64,000 nucleotides of DNA from Bacteriovoracaceae bacterium UBA3083. Its GTDB lineage: Bacteria > Bdellovibrionota > Bacteriovoracia > Bacteriovoracales > Bacteriovoracaceae. Each line of letters begins with the position of its first letter. Positions within the stretch are counted from its first letter, which is position 1. The notes under the pieces are model-generated. The model did no database searches and was not told the origin of the DNA. It saw nothing but the letters and a program-made list of their open reading frames with translations. The stretch spans positions 652,277 to 716,276 of the forward strand of contig DFBJ01000012.1 of assembly GCA_002366565.1 (NCBI GenBank), in the 5' to 3' direction. Of this stretch, positions 24,285 through 32,872 are shown in pieces. Both the position numbers and the translations under genes were made by a program.

Positions 24285-26776
24285 TTTTTATCCAATTCAG
24301 TTGTGTTATCAATATCTAAAACTTCTAAATCATCTTCTATTAATTGTATTGAACCTCTTAATGTTTTCATTATTTTAGCCAAACGCTCTTCGAGTTTAGA
24401 TTTATCTTCTCTATGTTTTTGCTCTCTAATTGTTGTGTTTTCCATATTAAACTCTAAAGAATCTATTTTTCTTTTTAGTTCTAAGATCTTCATATCTCTA
24501 GTTTGAACTTGAGAGTCAGAATCCATTACAACAAGTTCAAGTTTACTTTCTAACTCTTTTTCTCTTTGTTTAACTTGATTGAAGTCAATACGTACTTTTT
24601 GATTAAGCCTATCGAATTCTTTATAAAGAGTTTTATACTTCATTTCGTAAACATCTTTCTTCTCATGACTTAAGTTCATTTGATACTTCATCTCATTTAC
24701 TTCGTCTTGACTACGTTTCTTCACAATCTCAAGTTCAATTTTAACTTCATCAAGCTCGGCCTTTAGCCCTAAATTATCCTGAGAGAGTAGTTGTTTTTCA
24801 CTAGTGAGACTATTAATACTCTCCATAAGAGATTCTCTCTCTTCTCGTAACTGTCTGATTGTTCCTTGAAGGCGTAGAAGCTCATCTTCATCATAATTTC
24901 GTGTAAAGCTTTCCGTACTTGCGACAGGAGCTTCACTCTCACTTACTTCGAAAGAGCTTTGAGCTGTTTGAGTAGCACCATAGTCCTCTAAATCTTCTTC
25001 AATTTCTGGAATCTCTTCTACTTGAGGGTCATTAAACGATAGCTCTTCATCATCGACTTCATCATTATCGCTAGAGTCAAATAATGCTGATGTTATGCTT
25101 GAAGTATTTGCTACAACAGTAGGGTTTGTATTATCGCCAACACTATCGTCAATATCCCCAAATTCATCAGCCTCTAGAGGAGCGAATCCGGAAGATGTCT
25201 TGTAATCAAACTCTTGCATTGAGTCTGTTTCTTCTTCATCAAGAGAGGTCGCCGATAGATCAAACTCACCAGTAGAATTCTCATCGGAATTATCAGGAGC
25301 AACAATTGAGCTAATCGTAGACTCTATATCACTTGAAGTGTCTGAGCCCATCTCAAATGAAGGGTCAGTAGTATCGCCTTCTTCAAAGCTCATACCTTCA
25401 TCTTCAGTTGTTTCATTTAAATCTAGCTCATCATCAGTTGCTGCTTCTAACGTCTCTGGTTCACTATCATATGTTTCATTTAAATCTAATTCTTCATCAT
25501 CAAAAGATAGAGAATCATCTACATCTATATTTTCAACTTCATCACTATCTTCACCTAATGACAATTCACCAGATCCTTCGTTATCAAAACTTAGTCCATC
25601 ATCTTCTTGTATACTTTCAGGCGTCTCGTCAAGCGAACCAAGATCAAAACCATCACTTGTAACATCTGAAAATTCTAAATCATCTTCACTCTGAGTATCT
25701 GTAGCAGTTAGAGTATCCTCACTACTATCTTGATCTTTATCACCTATCTTAAATTCGAGGCCAGCAGTATCATTATCAACATCAATGTCGACAGTATTTA
25801 AGTCAGACTCAACTTCCTGATTTTTATCTTCAGTTATATCTGTCGAAGTCTCTTCAGGAATTTTAAACTCTAATCCATCATCGCTGTCATTCTTATTAGA
25901 CATTTGAACCTCTTCTAGGGGTGCTTCGGGCTGATCCCCTACTTCGTTTTCTGTTTCTTCTTGAACTGGAACAATCTGTTCAGACTCGAACTTTATTACA
26001 TTATTTTCTTCATCATCTACTCCAACTTCACTAAATCCTTGAGGAGTAATTTCTTTATCTTCTACTGTCTTATTTTCAGACTCTTCACGATCAAACACAG
26101 CATCAAACTTTCTTTGAATTTCATCATTAACAACATTTTCAAAGTTAGTACCGGTAGACTTGTGAGAGTCAATAACATCTCTGACTTCTGAAGCAACTGT
26201 CATTGGAGTCGCATTAAAATCTACGCTCTCCTCTTCATCTTCATCCTCAACTTCAACTTCAACTTCAACTGCAGACATTTCCTCACTTTCATCTTCAGAT
26301 ACTTCTTCAATTGGTGAACTTGCAAGCTCATCAAGTAGATCTTTTTTTACTCCCACAAAAGTAAGGTCTATATTTGAAACTCCAGAATCTTTCGTCTCTG
26401 AATTATCATCAGTAGTGCTTAAAGCTATTTCAAAATCATTGATCACACCTGTTAAAATTTCAACAGAGAGTGGTTTTGTTAAATAAGCATCACAGGCTGA
26501 AGTTGAGTCTGAGCCTTGAAAGTCCATGATCTCTTTCAAGCTCAATTTACCACTTATCAAAATTGTATTTACATTTTCAACAGGGTTTAATTCAATCGCA
26601 ACTTCAGCGCAATTGAGTTCAGAACAGTCAAAGTCTAAGAATATTAAACTATGTTCACCCGTAGAAATTTCATTTTTAATATCGTCTAGAGCTGATACAA
26701 GAATGCAATTACCTACATCTAAGGTAGAGAAAAATTTTTCGACAGTGCTATCTGTTGTGTAAAAAATTATCTTCAT
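24281..26776 (-). CDS. Divergent receiver, long acidic linker and coiled coil (FrzS/AglZ-like architecture)
   Basis: Residues 1-120 form a divergent receiver: the acidic pocket has only Asp9, but Asp48 (IFLDFDC) and a Lys (YLTKPL) remain. Residues 120-650 are extremely acidic, low in complexity and likely disordered, with at least seven short [G/D/S/E][L/M][E/S]F motifs. The last 180 residues are a classic heptad coiled coil (LLRLQGTIRQLREERESLM...LELKRKIDSLEFNM). Receiver plus long coiled coil is the layout of the Myxococcus polar proteins FrzS and AglZ. The gene overlaps the diguanylate cyclase gene by four bases. A polar scaffold coupled to c-di-GMP production is my inference. Confidence 0.8.
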   Translation of the reverse strand: MKIIFYTTDSTVEKFFSTLDVGNCILVSALDDIKNEISTGEHSLIFLDFDCSELNCAEVAIELNPVENVNTILISGKLSLKEIMDFQGSDSTSACDAYLTKPLSVEILTGVINDFEIALSTTDDNSETKDSGVSNIDLTFVGVKKDLLDELASSPIEEVSEDESEEMSAVEVEVEVEDEDEEESVDFNATPMTVASEVRDVIDSHKSTGTNFENVVNDEIQRKFDAVFDREESENKTVEDKEITPQGFSEVGVDDEENNVIKFESEQIVPVQEETENEVGDQPEAPLEEVQMSNKNDSDDGLEFKIPEETSTDITEDKNQEVESDLNTVDIDVDNDTAGLEFKIGDKDQDSSEDTLTATDTQSEDDLEFSDVTSDGFDLGSLDETPESIQEDDGLSFDNEGSGELSLGEDSDEVENIDVDDSLSFDDEELDLNETYDSEPETLEAATDDELDLNETTEDEGMSFEEGDTTDPSFEMGSDTSSDIESTISSIVAPDNSDENSTGEFDLSATSLDEEETDSMQEFDYKTSSGFAPLEADEFGDIDDSVGDNTNPTVVANTSSITSALFDSSDNDEVDDEELSFNDPQVEEIPEIEEDLEDYGATQTAQSSFEVSESEAPVASTESFTRNYDEDELLRLQGTIRQLREERESLMESINSLTSEKQLLSQDNLGLKAELDEVKIELEIVKKRSQDEVNEMKYQMNLSHEKKDVYEMKYKTLYKEFDRLNQKVRIDFNQVKQREKELESKLELVVMDSDSQVQTRDMKILELKRKIDSLEFNMENTTIREQKHREDKSKLEERLAKIMKTLRGSIQLIEDDLEVLDIDNTTELDKN
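25025..25880 (-). repeat. Recurrent LxF short linear motifs in acidic linker
   Basis: Seven copies of a four-residue core are encoded here: GLEF (twice), DLEF, GLSF, SLSF, GMSF and ELSF, each next to Asp/Glu. They look like spaced docking motifs rather than a folded repeat. Confidence 0.6.
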
Positions 26777-26874
26777 GCTAAGTGTTATATCCTATCTATA
26801 AACAAAGTTTTCATAATTATAATAACTTATCGGAGAAAAAAACTCCAACTAAAGGAAATCATGTCCCAGTTTAG

Positions 26875-26904
26875 TTGTAAAATGGGGTAAAATTAGATTA
26901 AAAT
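26875..26904 (+). promoter_or_regulatory. Candidate promoter of the cell-shape operon
   Basis: TTGTAA at 26875-26880 and TAAAAT at 26899-26904 are 18 bases apart and lie 50 bases before the first ATG of the operon. Matches are four and five of six. By-eye call. Confidence 0.35.
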
Positions 26905-26953
26905 AGTATAACTTACTAAATTTCAAAAAAACCAGCTGGTTATTAGGTGATAT

Positions 26954-27994
26954 ATGAGAAAAATAATCTTGAGCATCTCACTCCTCTTTATTAGTTTTAA
27001 CATCGTAGCGGCAGAGACCTACCTCCCTGCTCAACTACTTATGTTAGATGACACATTTTCTCACCATGTTGTTATCGCCGAGAAATCGACTCACTCGCTA
27101 TATTTATTCAAAAACGAAAATGGTAAACCTACTCTTGTTAGTAAGTACCCTATGGCCACAGGAAAGAAGGCCGGAGATAAATTCTATCAAGGTGATCACA
27201 GAACTCCAGAGGGAGTATATTCATTTACAGACTTCTTAACTCATCAAGACTTACTTGATAGACATGGTAAGCAAGGCCAAATTTATGGAGTTGGGGCATT
27301 TGTTATGAACTACCCTAACCCTATTGATAAGAGAAATGGAAAAACAGGTGGAGGTATCTGGCTTCACTCTACAAATGATGAAACTAGAATAGATAAAGGT
27401 TTAGACTCTAGAGGGTGTGTCGTAGCAACAAACTCAAACCTTATAGACCTTTCAAAGTTCATAGAGCTCAATAGAACTCCAATGGTTGTTGTACAGAACC
27501 TGAGTTACCTAGAGAAGACATCATGGTTAAACCAAAGATCAAACTTAAACGATGCACTAGCACAGTGGCTTGAAGGTTGGCAGACAGAGAACAAGAAACT
27601 TTACTTTAATAGTTATCACAAGGCTGAATTCTTCGATAAATTTAGAGGGAACTTTGATAACTTTAAGACATACAAGTCAGCAGTCTTCAACAATCCAGGA
27701 AAGCCTACAATCAATATCGAAAATGTTTCTATCCTTAAGGCAAAAGATTATGCAGTAATTAGCTTTAAACAAATATATAGCTCAAACACAGTAAATGATG
27801 TCGGAAGAAAGTCACTCTACTTAAAGCAAGATGAATTTTACAACTGGAAGATAGTAAATGAAACTTGGACAAAGAGTGGTATAAAACCAGAAGATGAAGA
27901 CAAGATAGCCTTTCAACCTTCAATGAGATTCTTCAAAAACAATGACCCTGCCTCAATTCTTGGCGCAGACTTCGTAAAAAGAGAAAGTAATTAA
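26954..27994 (+). CDS. Periplasmic L,D-transpeptidase-fold enzyme with NTF2-like tail (Csd6/Pgp2/Bd1075 type)
   Basis: A signal peptide (1-20) is followed by a YkuD-type domain with the catalytic block: His138 (GIWLHST) and Ser152-Arg-Gly-Cys155 (DSRGCVV). Residues about 196-306 form an NTF2-like domain (ALAQWLEGWQTENKKLYF...VISFKQIYSS). This two-domain layout is that of Helicobacter Csd6, Campylobacter Pgp2 and Bdellovibrio Bd1075, which trim tetrapeptides to tripeptides as L,D-carboxypeptidases and bend or twist the cell. RBS AGGTGATAT. Two bases separate it from the next gene, and a bactofilin follows, so a cell-shape role is strongly suggested. Carboxypeptidase rather than transpeptidase activity is inferred from architecture. 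Confidence 0.88.
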   Translation: MRKIILSISLLFISFNIVAAETYLPAQLLMLDDTFSHHVVIAEKSTHSLYLFKNENGKPTLVSKYPMATGKKAGDKFYQGDHRTPEGVYSFTDFLTHQDLLDRHGKQGQIYGVGAFVMNYPNPIDKRNGKTGGGIWLHSTNDETRIDKGLDSRGCVVATNSNLIDLSKFIELNRTPMVVVQNLSYLEKTSWLNQRSNLNDALAQWLEGWQTENKKLYFNSYHKAEFFDKFRGNFDNFKTYKSAVFNNPGKPTINIENVSILKAKDYAVISFKQIYSSNTVNDVGRKSLYLKQDEFYNWKIVNETWTKSGIKPEDEDKIAFQPSMRFFKNNDPASILGADFVKRESN

Positions 27995-27996
27995 TT

Positions 27997-28722
27997 ATGT
28001 CACATAAACCTTCAAAGATGTCCTTTCTTATTTACGATGATAAGAAAGGCCCAGTCTTCTTAAATACAAATAGATTTGCGCTCAAGTTCACTCTTTACGT
28101 ACTACCTATAATCACAATTATTTCAATTCTTGTGATTATTGGTGGAAGTGTATACTTTAAACAAATCAGAGAGATGGCCCGTCGAAAAGAGCCAGCAGTC
28201 ATAAAGGAATTAAAAGCTTCAAACTCAGACCTTAAGCGACAAGTGAGCCAGCTTCTTACTCTTAATAAAGACTTTGAAAAAAAGCTCTCTAGTACATCAA
28301 CTGAAGGTATAAAATTCACATCCCTAGCTCTTTTTAAGCCAGTTCAAGGACAAGAAGACCTCAGTACAACTCCAGCACTAACAATAGATGACATTGGCTT
28401 TGATAGAAGTGATAAGAATTTAAAAATCAAATTCAACATCATTAATCAAACAAAGAATGGACGGAAGTTAGCGGGATATATTCACATTCTTATGAGTTCA
28501 ACAAGTAAGATATTACTCTACCCCGCAAAAGAAATCGCATCTGAAGATATGCTCATCTCTTACAATCAGGGTGAGTCATTTGCATTTTCAAGACTTCGTC
28601 ACGTAAATGCAGACTTTGACCTATCGGGCTTTGATGAACATAAGGTGTTATTTAAAATACTAGTATTCTCTAGAACAGGCGACTTACTATATAAGAAGTT
28701 AGTTGCAAAAGACTTGAAATAA
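27997..28722 (+). CDS. Single-pass membrane coiled-coil protein between LD-carboxypeptidase and bactofilin
   Basis: The 241 residues read as a short cytoplasmic N-terminus (1-29, SFLIYDDKKGPVFLN), one transmembrane helix (about 30-53), a periplasmic coiled coil (60-100, KELKASNSDLKRQVSQLL) and a C-terminal domain of about 135 residues with beta character. I recognise no family. Placement two bases after the LD-carboxypeptidase gene and two bases before the bactofilin gene makes it a likely bridge: cytosolic tail to bactofilin, periplasmic part to the cell-wall enzyme. H. pylori Csd5, a one-pass protein that binds the bactofilin CcmA, offers an analogy, not demonstrated homology. Confidence 0.75.
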   Translation: MSHKPSKMSFLIYDDKKGPVFLNTNRFALKFTLYVLPIITIISILVIIGGSVYFKQIREMARRKEPAVIKELKASNSDLKRQVSQLLTLNKDFEKKLSSTSTEGIKFTSLALFKPVQGQEDLSTTPALTIDDIGFDRSDKNLKIKFNIINQTKNGRKLAGYIHILMSSTSKILLYPAKEIASEDMLISYNQGESFAFSRLRHVNADFDLSGFDEHKVLFKILVFSRTGDLLYKKLVAKDLK

Positions 28723-28724
28723 TT

Positions 28725-29075
28725 ATGGATAATATAATATCAATTGAAGAACAAGAATTTACTCTAATTGGAAAAAAAACCAGACTTAATGGTGTTTTTA
28801 ACTTTAGTGGTCTCACACATATCGCCGGTAATTTAGAAGGAGATATACATATAAAAGACCAGTCACTTCTGACTATTGAAGAAACCTCTAAAGTAGAAGG
28901 TAAGATACACTGCGCTGACTTAAAGGTTTTTGGAACTATTAAAGGCGAGATTACATCTACAGGAAAAGTAGAAATCTTCCCTTCAGGGTCTCTTTCTGGA
29001 ATCATCAAATCACAAAATCTTGTGATTCATCCAGGAGCAATTATCAATATGGATGGGCATACAACAGGTAGCTAG
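28725..29075 (+). CDS. Bactofilin (CcmA/BacA family)
   Basis: A 116-residue bactofilin: a short N-terminus, then a right-handed beta-helix core with the typical glycine turns (GVFNFSGLTHIAGNLEGD, VEGKIHCADLKVFGTIKGEI, VEIFPSGSLSGIIKSQ, LVIHPGAIINMDG). Bactofilins polymerise without nucleotide and act as scaffolds on the inner face of the membrane, placing peptidoglycan enzymes (CcmA in Helicobacter, BacA in Caulobacter). Last gene of the three-gene operon; two bases after the adaptor gene. Confidence 0.92.
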   Translation: MDNIISIEEQEFTLIGKKTRLNGVFNFSGLTHIAGNLEGDIHIKDQSLLTIEETSKVEGKIHCADLKVFGTIKGEITSTGKVEIFPSGSLSGIIKSQNLVIHPGAIINMDGHTTGS

Positions 29076-29104
29076 CCACTAAGAATGTGACTAGCCGTTA
29101 TCTG
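29065..29104. terminator. Imperfect hairpin between convergent genes
   Basis: GCTAGCCAC (29071-29079) pairs with GTGACTAGC (29087-29095) with one mismatch, and CAGGTA (29065-29070) with TATCTG (29099-29104) outside it, across a three-base bulge. It covers the bactofilin stop and precedes the stop of the convergent protease gene. There is no T-run, so termination is uncertain. Confidence 0.4.
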
Positions 29105-29108
29105 TTAA

Positions 29109-30488
29109 TTAGAAAAACTTCTTATAATTTACAATATTTACTTTACCAAACTCTTTTAAATCTTTCGCTAAGCTCTTTGGCCCAACAACAACAATCGTCT
29201 GATTATTCCAACTATAAAGAGAGCTTAAATTCTTACTCACCTCTTCAGCTTTAAAAGACTTTACAACACTTGGAAAGTGGTACAAAGAATCGTAGCTTTT
29301 ATGGATATCATCTAAATGCATTAACTGTTGTAGGTAAGCAGAACTCTTCTCAAATTTAAATGGAAAACTACCAGCAAGTGAACCTTTTGCTCTATTAAGT
29401 TCATCCTTATCAATTCCATTCTCTTTAATGTCTGTAAGGATATTTTTAACAACATTTACCAGTTCATTAACTGTTTTTACTTTTGTAAATGTAGAGATCA
29501 CTGAACGACCATATTGCCTTTGACCTCCAGCATATGCACTCGCTGTATACGAGAGACCACGCTTTACACGTATCTCTCTCATAAGCTTAGAAGTAAATCC
29601 ACCACCTAGGAACTCAGAGCTTAGTGAGTTAAGTTCTTGATTCTCAAATTCACCTTCATTAAGGAATCGACCAAATCTAACTTGTGCCTGATTAGCCTTT
29701 GGTACAGTCACTAAATAGATCTGAGGAGACTTAGATGGCTTCTTAGGCTTATATGTCAGAACTCTTTCATAGTCCTCAACAGCACCTTTCCAGCCACAGT
29801 CTTTTTGCAGAATTCCTTCAAGCCCTAAAATAGACTTAGGACCAGTGATGTAAACCTTCTTTTTAACTTTAGTGTTGAAGTATGAAAGTTTATTTTTAAG
29901 GTCTTTTGAACGAATTTTCTTAAGGTCTTTAATCTTTCCACTTACAGGATAATTATAAGGAGTTCCAGATAAAGAAAGCTCTCTAAAAGCATTTGAAGCA
30001 ATTAGGGAATGATTATTAACTGCACTTCTTGCAGCATTAGTGAGTGCTCTCTTATACTTATCCATTTCTCTTTTAGTGAAACTTGCATCTCTAAAAAGAT
30101 GACAAATCTTCTTCATTGTAGGACTCATATCTTTAGCAAGTCCAGAAACTTCAAATACAGTAGACTCGTGAGTCACATATGCTCCCCAACTTGCACCAAA
30201 ATACTCTAAATTATCAGAGATATCTTTCTGAGAATATCTTCTCGTCCCACTATCAATAAGGTCAAACATCATTGATGTCTCCCCTTTTCGACGGGAGTGA
30301 TCAGACAAAGACCCATCAGCAAAATGAAACATTGCTTGATAAGTTGGAAATCTATTATCTTCAAGCCAAGTGACTTCAATTCCATTCCAATTTAATTTCT
30401 TAATTCTATCCTTTCCAAAACCAAGGCTATTAGAAGAGAGAGAAAAACTACAAACGAGAACTAGTAAGTTTAAAAAATATACTTTCAT
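29109..30488 (-). CDS. M16-family peptidase-like protein, non-catalytic partner
   Basis: This 459-residue periplasmic protein (signal peptide to about 23) has the M16 fold: substrate-binding block RQYGRSVIS, LSSEFLGGGFTSKLMREIRVKRGLSYT and a C-terminal half typical of M16 chains. At the zinc-site position it has GETSMMFDL in place of HxxEH, so it should not cleave on its own. It starts in a TAATG overlap with the active M16 gene upstream, matching the known pattern of catalytic plus inactive M16B subunits forming one heterodimer. Confidence 0.87.
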   Translation of the reverse strand: MKVYFLNLLVLVCSFSLSSNSLGFGKDRIKKLNWNGIEVTWLEDNRFPTYQAMFHFADGSLSDHSRRKGETSMMFDLIDSGTRRYSQKDISDNLEYFGASWGAYVTHESTVFEVSGLAKDMSPTMKKICHLFRDASFTKREMDKYKRALTNAARSAVNNHSLIASNAFRELSLSGTPYNYPVSGKIKDLKKIRSKDLKNKLSYFNTKVKKKVYITGPKSILGLEGILQKDCGWKGAVEDYERVLTYKPKKPSKSPQIYLVTVPKANQAQVRFGRFLNEGEFENQELNSLSSEFLGGGFTSKLMREIRVKRGLSYTASAYAGGQRQYGRSVISTFTKVKTVNELVNVVKNILTDIKENGIDKDELNRAKGSLAGSFPFKFEKSSAYLQQLMHLDDIHKSYDSLYHFPSVVKSFKAEEVSKNLSSLYSWNNQTIVVVGPKSLAKDLKEFGKVNIVNYKKFF

Positions 30489-31870
30489 TACTTATTTCCT
30501 TTTGGATTCTTGTCCCACACAGAGAGGAATATATATTCATTCTTATCAAAGATATCGTGGCATACCTTCTTAACTTGATCAGCAGTGATCGACTGATAGA
30601 TTTCTAATTCTTTATTGTAAAAAGAATAGTCATCATAAAAATTCTCTCTAAGCCCAACAAAACTAGCTACACCACTATTAGTTTGTAACTCGCTATAGTA
30701 TTGAACTAGATATTGGTTCTTAGTCTTTTGTACAGTTCTTTCTGTAATAGCTCTATCACAAGACTTTCTAATATCTTTTAAGATTCTGTGCTTAAATTTA
30801 TTTAAGTTTGTACGCTTAAGTAACTCTCCCGTGAAGAAGAAGACACCATTATTTCTAAGAGTGTAATTTGCCACAGATATATTAGAAAGAAGTGGTCTCT
30901 TACTTTTCACATACTTTTGATGAAAATAAGCACTAGAACCATCACCTAAAATAGAACTTAGAATATCGAGAACAAAAGAAGTCTCCTCACCTATCTTTTG
31001 ACCTTTATAGGCAACAGTAAACATAGGAGATGGACTTTGGCCGTGAAGCTTAATCTCTCTCTTATATCTTGCTCTATGAGAATATCTTTCTTCAGAGTCC
31101 ATTTGCTTCTTAAACTCTTTTAAATTTTTAGATGGTTTAATATGACCATATTTTTCTTTAACCATTTTGTAGACTTTATCTGCATCTACATCACCAGCAA
31201 TTACAATAATTGCATTATCTGGAGTGTAGAATTGATCAAAGAATTTTCTCATTTCAGGTATTTTTAAATTCTTTACATCAGCTTCATCACCAATAACAGA
31301 ACCTCCATATGGAGTTCCTTTAAAAACAGACTGCATCATAGCTAAGAAAAGTTGTCCTCTTGGGCTATTTTCATAACGGTACTTTCTCTCTTCCAGGACA
31401 ACGGCCCTTTCTTTTTCAAATGCCTTTGGTTCAAGGAGTACATACTGAAGTCTGTCCGCTTCCATATCAATCATTGTTTCTAATGTATGACTTGGAAGGT
31501 TTTCATAATAAACAGTTGAATCAAAACTAGTGTAAGCATTTGTTGATCCACCATTGCTCTCTATAAAAGTATCAAACTTATGTGGTCCGTATTTCTTAGC
31601 TCCCTTAAACATCATATGCTCTAGAAAGTGAGTGGCGCCTGTTGTCCCATTGGACTCATATCTTCCACCAACATCGAAGAAAGTGTAATACGAGTAGATT
31701 GGAAGCTGAGGGTTCTCAACTACCAAGAGCCTTAGGCCATTTGAGAGAGTGAATTTCTTCACATCTAGCTTTAGCTCACTTGAAGCTGAATTGAGTCCTT
31801 CACCTTTATTTGGAATGTTAGAACAACCCACTAAAGACAAAAGTAATAAAAAGATAATTGTTTTGTTCAT
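30488..31870 (-). CDS. M16-family zinc protease lipoprotein, catalytic subunit
   Basis: A lipoprotein (lipobox LVGC, Cys16) of 460 residues with the inverted zinc motif His81-Phe-Leu-Glu84-His85 (GATHFLEHMMFKG) and Glu161 in VVLEERKYR as the third ligand. The R/Y motif region lies near residues 285-360. It is a pitrilysin-family periplasmic peptidase that degrades short unfolded peptides. The ATG follows AGGGAGAAATCTCA, and the gene overlaps the inactive partner by one base. Confidence 0.9.
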   Translation of the reverse strand: MNKTIIFLLLLSLVGCSNIPNKGEGLNSASSELKLDVKKFTLSNGLRLLVVENPQLPIYSYYTFFDVGGRYESNGTTGATHFLEHMMFKGAKKYGPHKFDTFIESNGGSTNAYTSFDSTVYYENLPSHTLETMIDMEADRLQYVLLEPKAFEKERAVVLEERKYRYENSPRGQLFLAMMQSVFKGTPYGGSVIGDEADVKNLKIPEMRKFFDQFYTPDNAIIVIAGDVDADKVYKMVKEKYGHIKPSKNLKEFKKQMDSEERYSHRARYKREIKLHGQSPSPMFTVAYKGQKIGEETSFVLDILSSILGDGSSAYFHQKYVKSKRPLLSNISVANYTLRNNGVFFFTGELLKRTNLNKFKHRILKDIRKSCDRAITERTVQKTKNQYLVQYYSELQTNSGVASFVGLRENFYDDYSFYNKELEIYQSITADQVKKVCHDIFDKNEYIFLSVWDKNPKGNK

Positions 31871-31967
31871 TGAGATTTCTCCCTATCCATTTTCAAAAGA
31901 ATTGGTATAGTTAATACTAAAGATATATAGCTTAAACACTTGAAACTGCAATGACAACTAGAGATCT

Positions 31968-32783
31968 ATGACCAAAAACAAGAATAAGTTAACTATTTTA
32001 GGTTCTGGTACAAGCACTGGTATTCCAATGATCGGTTGCAAGTGTTCTGTTTGTAACTCTCCTTTAAAAGAGAACCATCGTCTTAGGTCTAGTATACACT
32101 TAGAAACGGTCAAAGGTAGCTCTATAATTGTCGACACAACGCCTGACCTGCGCCATCAACTACTTAGACACGAAATAAATAAAGTTGACCTGGCCTTTAT
32201 AACCCATGACCACGCCGACCATACTCATGGAATTGACGACTTACGTCCTCTTACATTCCCACCCCATGGGAAATCGATACCAATATACACTTACTCTGAG
32301 TGCGCAGCACAACTAACTAAGAAGTTCTCCTACATATTCAAGGCTCATGAACAGCTACCTAATATAGGTGGCGGAATACCTAGGCTTCATCTTCAGACAG
32401 TTGAAATTGGCACCAAAAATATCATCAATGGAGAGGAGTTCGAATTCCTTCTCCTTAATCATGGTCACACACAGACCCTTGGTATTATTCATCAAAAAAT
32501 GGCCTATATAATCGATTGCCATGAGCTAACAGATGATCAAATCAATTACCTCAGAGACAAGGAACTTGACCTACTAATACTAGACTGTGTCACAGATAGA
32601 GTACATAAAACGCACCTATGGCAAGAGAGGTCTTTTGAATATATTTCAAGGATATCTCCTAAGGAATGTGGTCTAATCCATATGAATCACACTCTAGAGC
32701 ATGAGCAGTTAAAAACAGACGCTAAAAAGGCCTTTTCATTCCCTGTATACCCTACTTTTGATTCCCAGATCTTATATTATTAA
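31968..32783 (+). CDS. MBL-fold metal hydrolase (PhnP-like)
   Basis: A metallo-beta-lactamase fold phosphodiesterase-like hydrolase of 271 residues. The metal motif is T-His80-Asp-His82-Ala-Asp84-His85 (AFITHDHADHTHG), later ligands are in NHGHTQTLG, IDCHEL and HMNHTLEH. It has the N-terminal CKCSVC cysteines of the PhnP branch that binds an extra zinc. PhnP acts on cyclic ribose phosphates, but many relatives have other substrates; no phn genes are nearby. The start has a modest AGAG ribosome binding site. Confidence 0.85.
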   Translation: MTKNKNKLTILGSGTSTGIPMIGCKCSVCNSPLKENHRLRSSIHLETVKGSSIIVDTTPDLRHQLLRHEINKVDLAFITHDHADHTHGIDDLRPLTFPPHGKSIPIYTYSECAAQLTKKFSYIFKAHEQLPNIGGGIPRLHLQTVEIGTKNIINGEEFEFLLLNHGHTQTLGIIHQKMAYIIDCHELTDDQINYLRDKELDLLILDCVTDRVHKTHLWQERSFEYISRISPKECGLIHMNHTLEHEQLKTDAKKAFSFPVYPTFDSQILYY

Positions 32784-32872
32784 CATACCTAAACTTTTTG
32801 GTTTCAATAACGTATCTAAATGATTATATTTTTGAAAAATTAAGTTTTATTACTCTATTCAGGAGAGAGTTG

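Noticed and set aside
25338..25694. Ser-rich open frames opposite the acidic linker
   Set aside because: Mirror of a Glu/Asp/Ser-coding low-complexity region; no start signal or family match.
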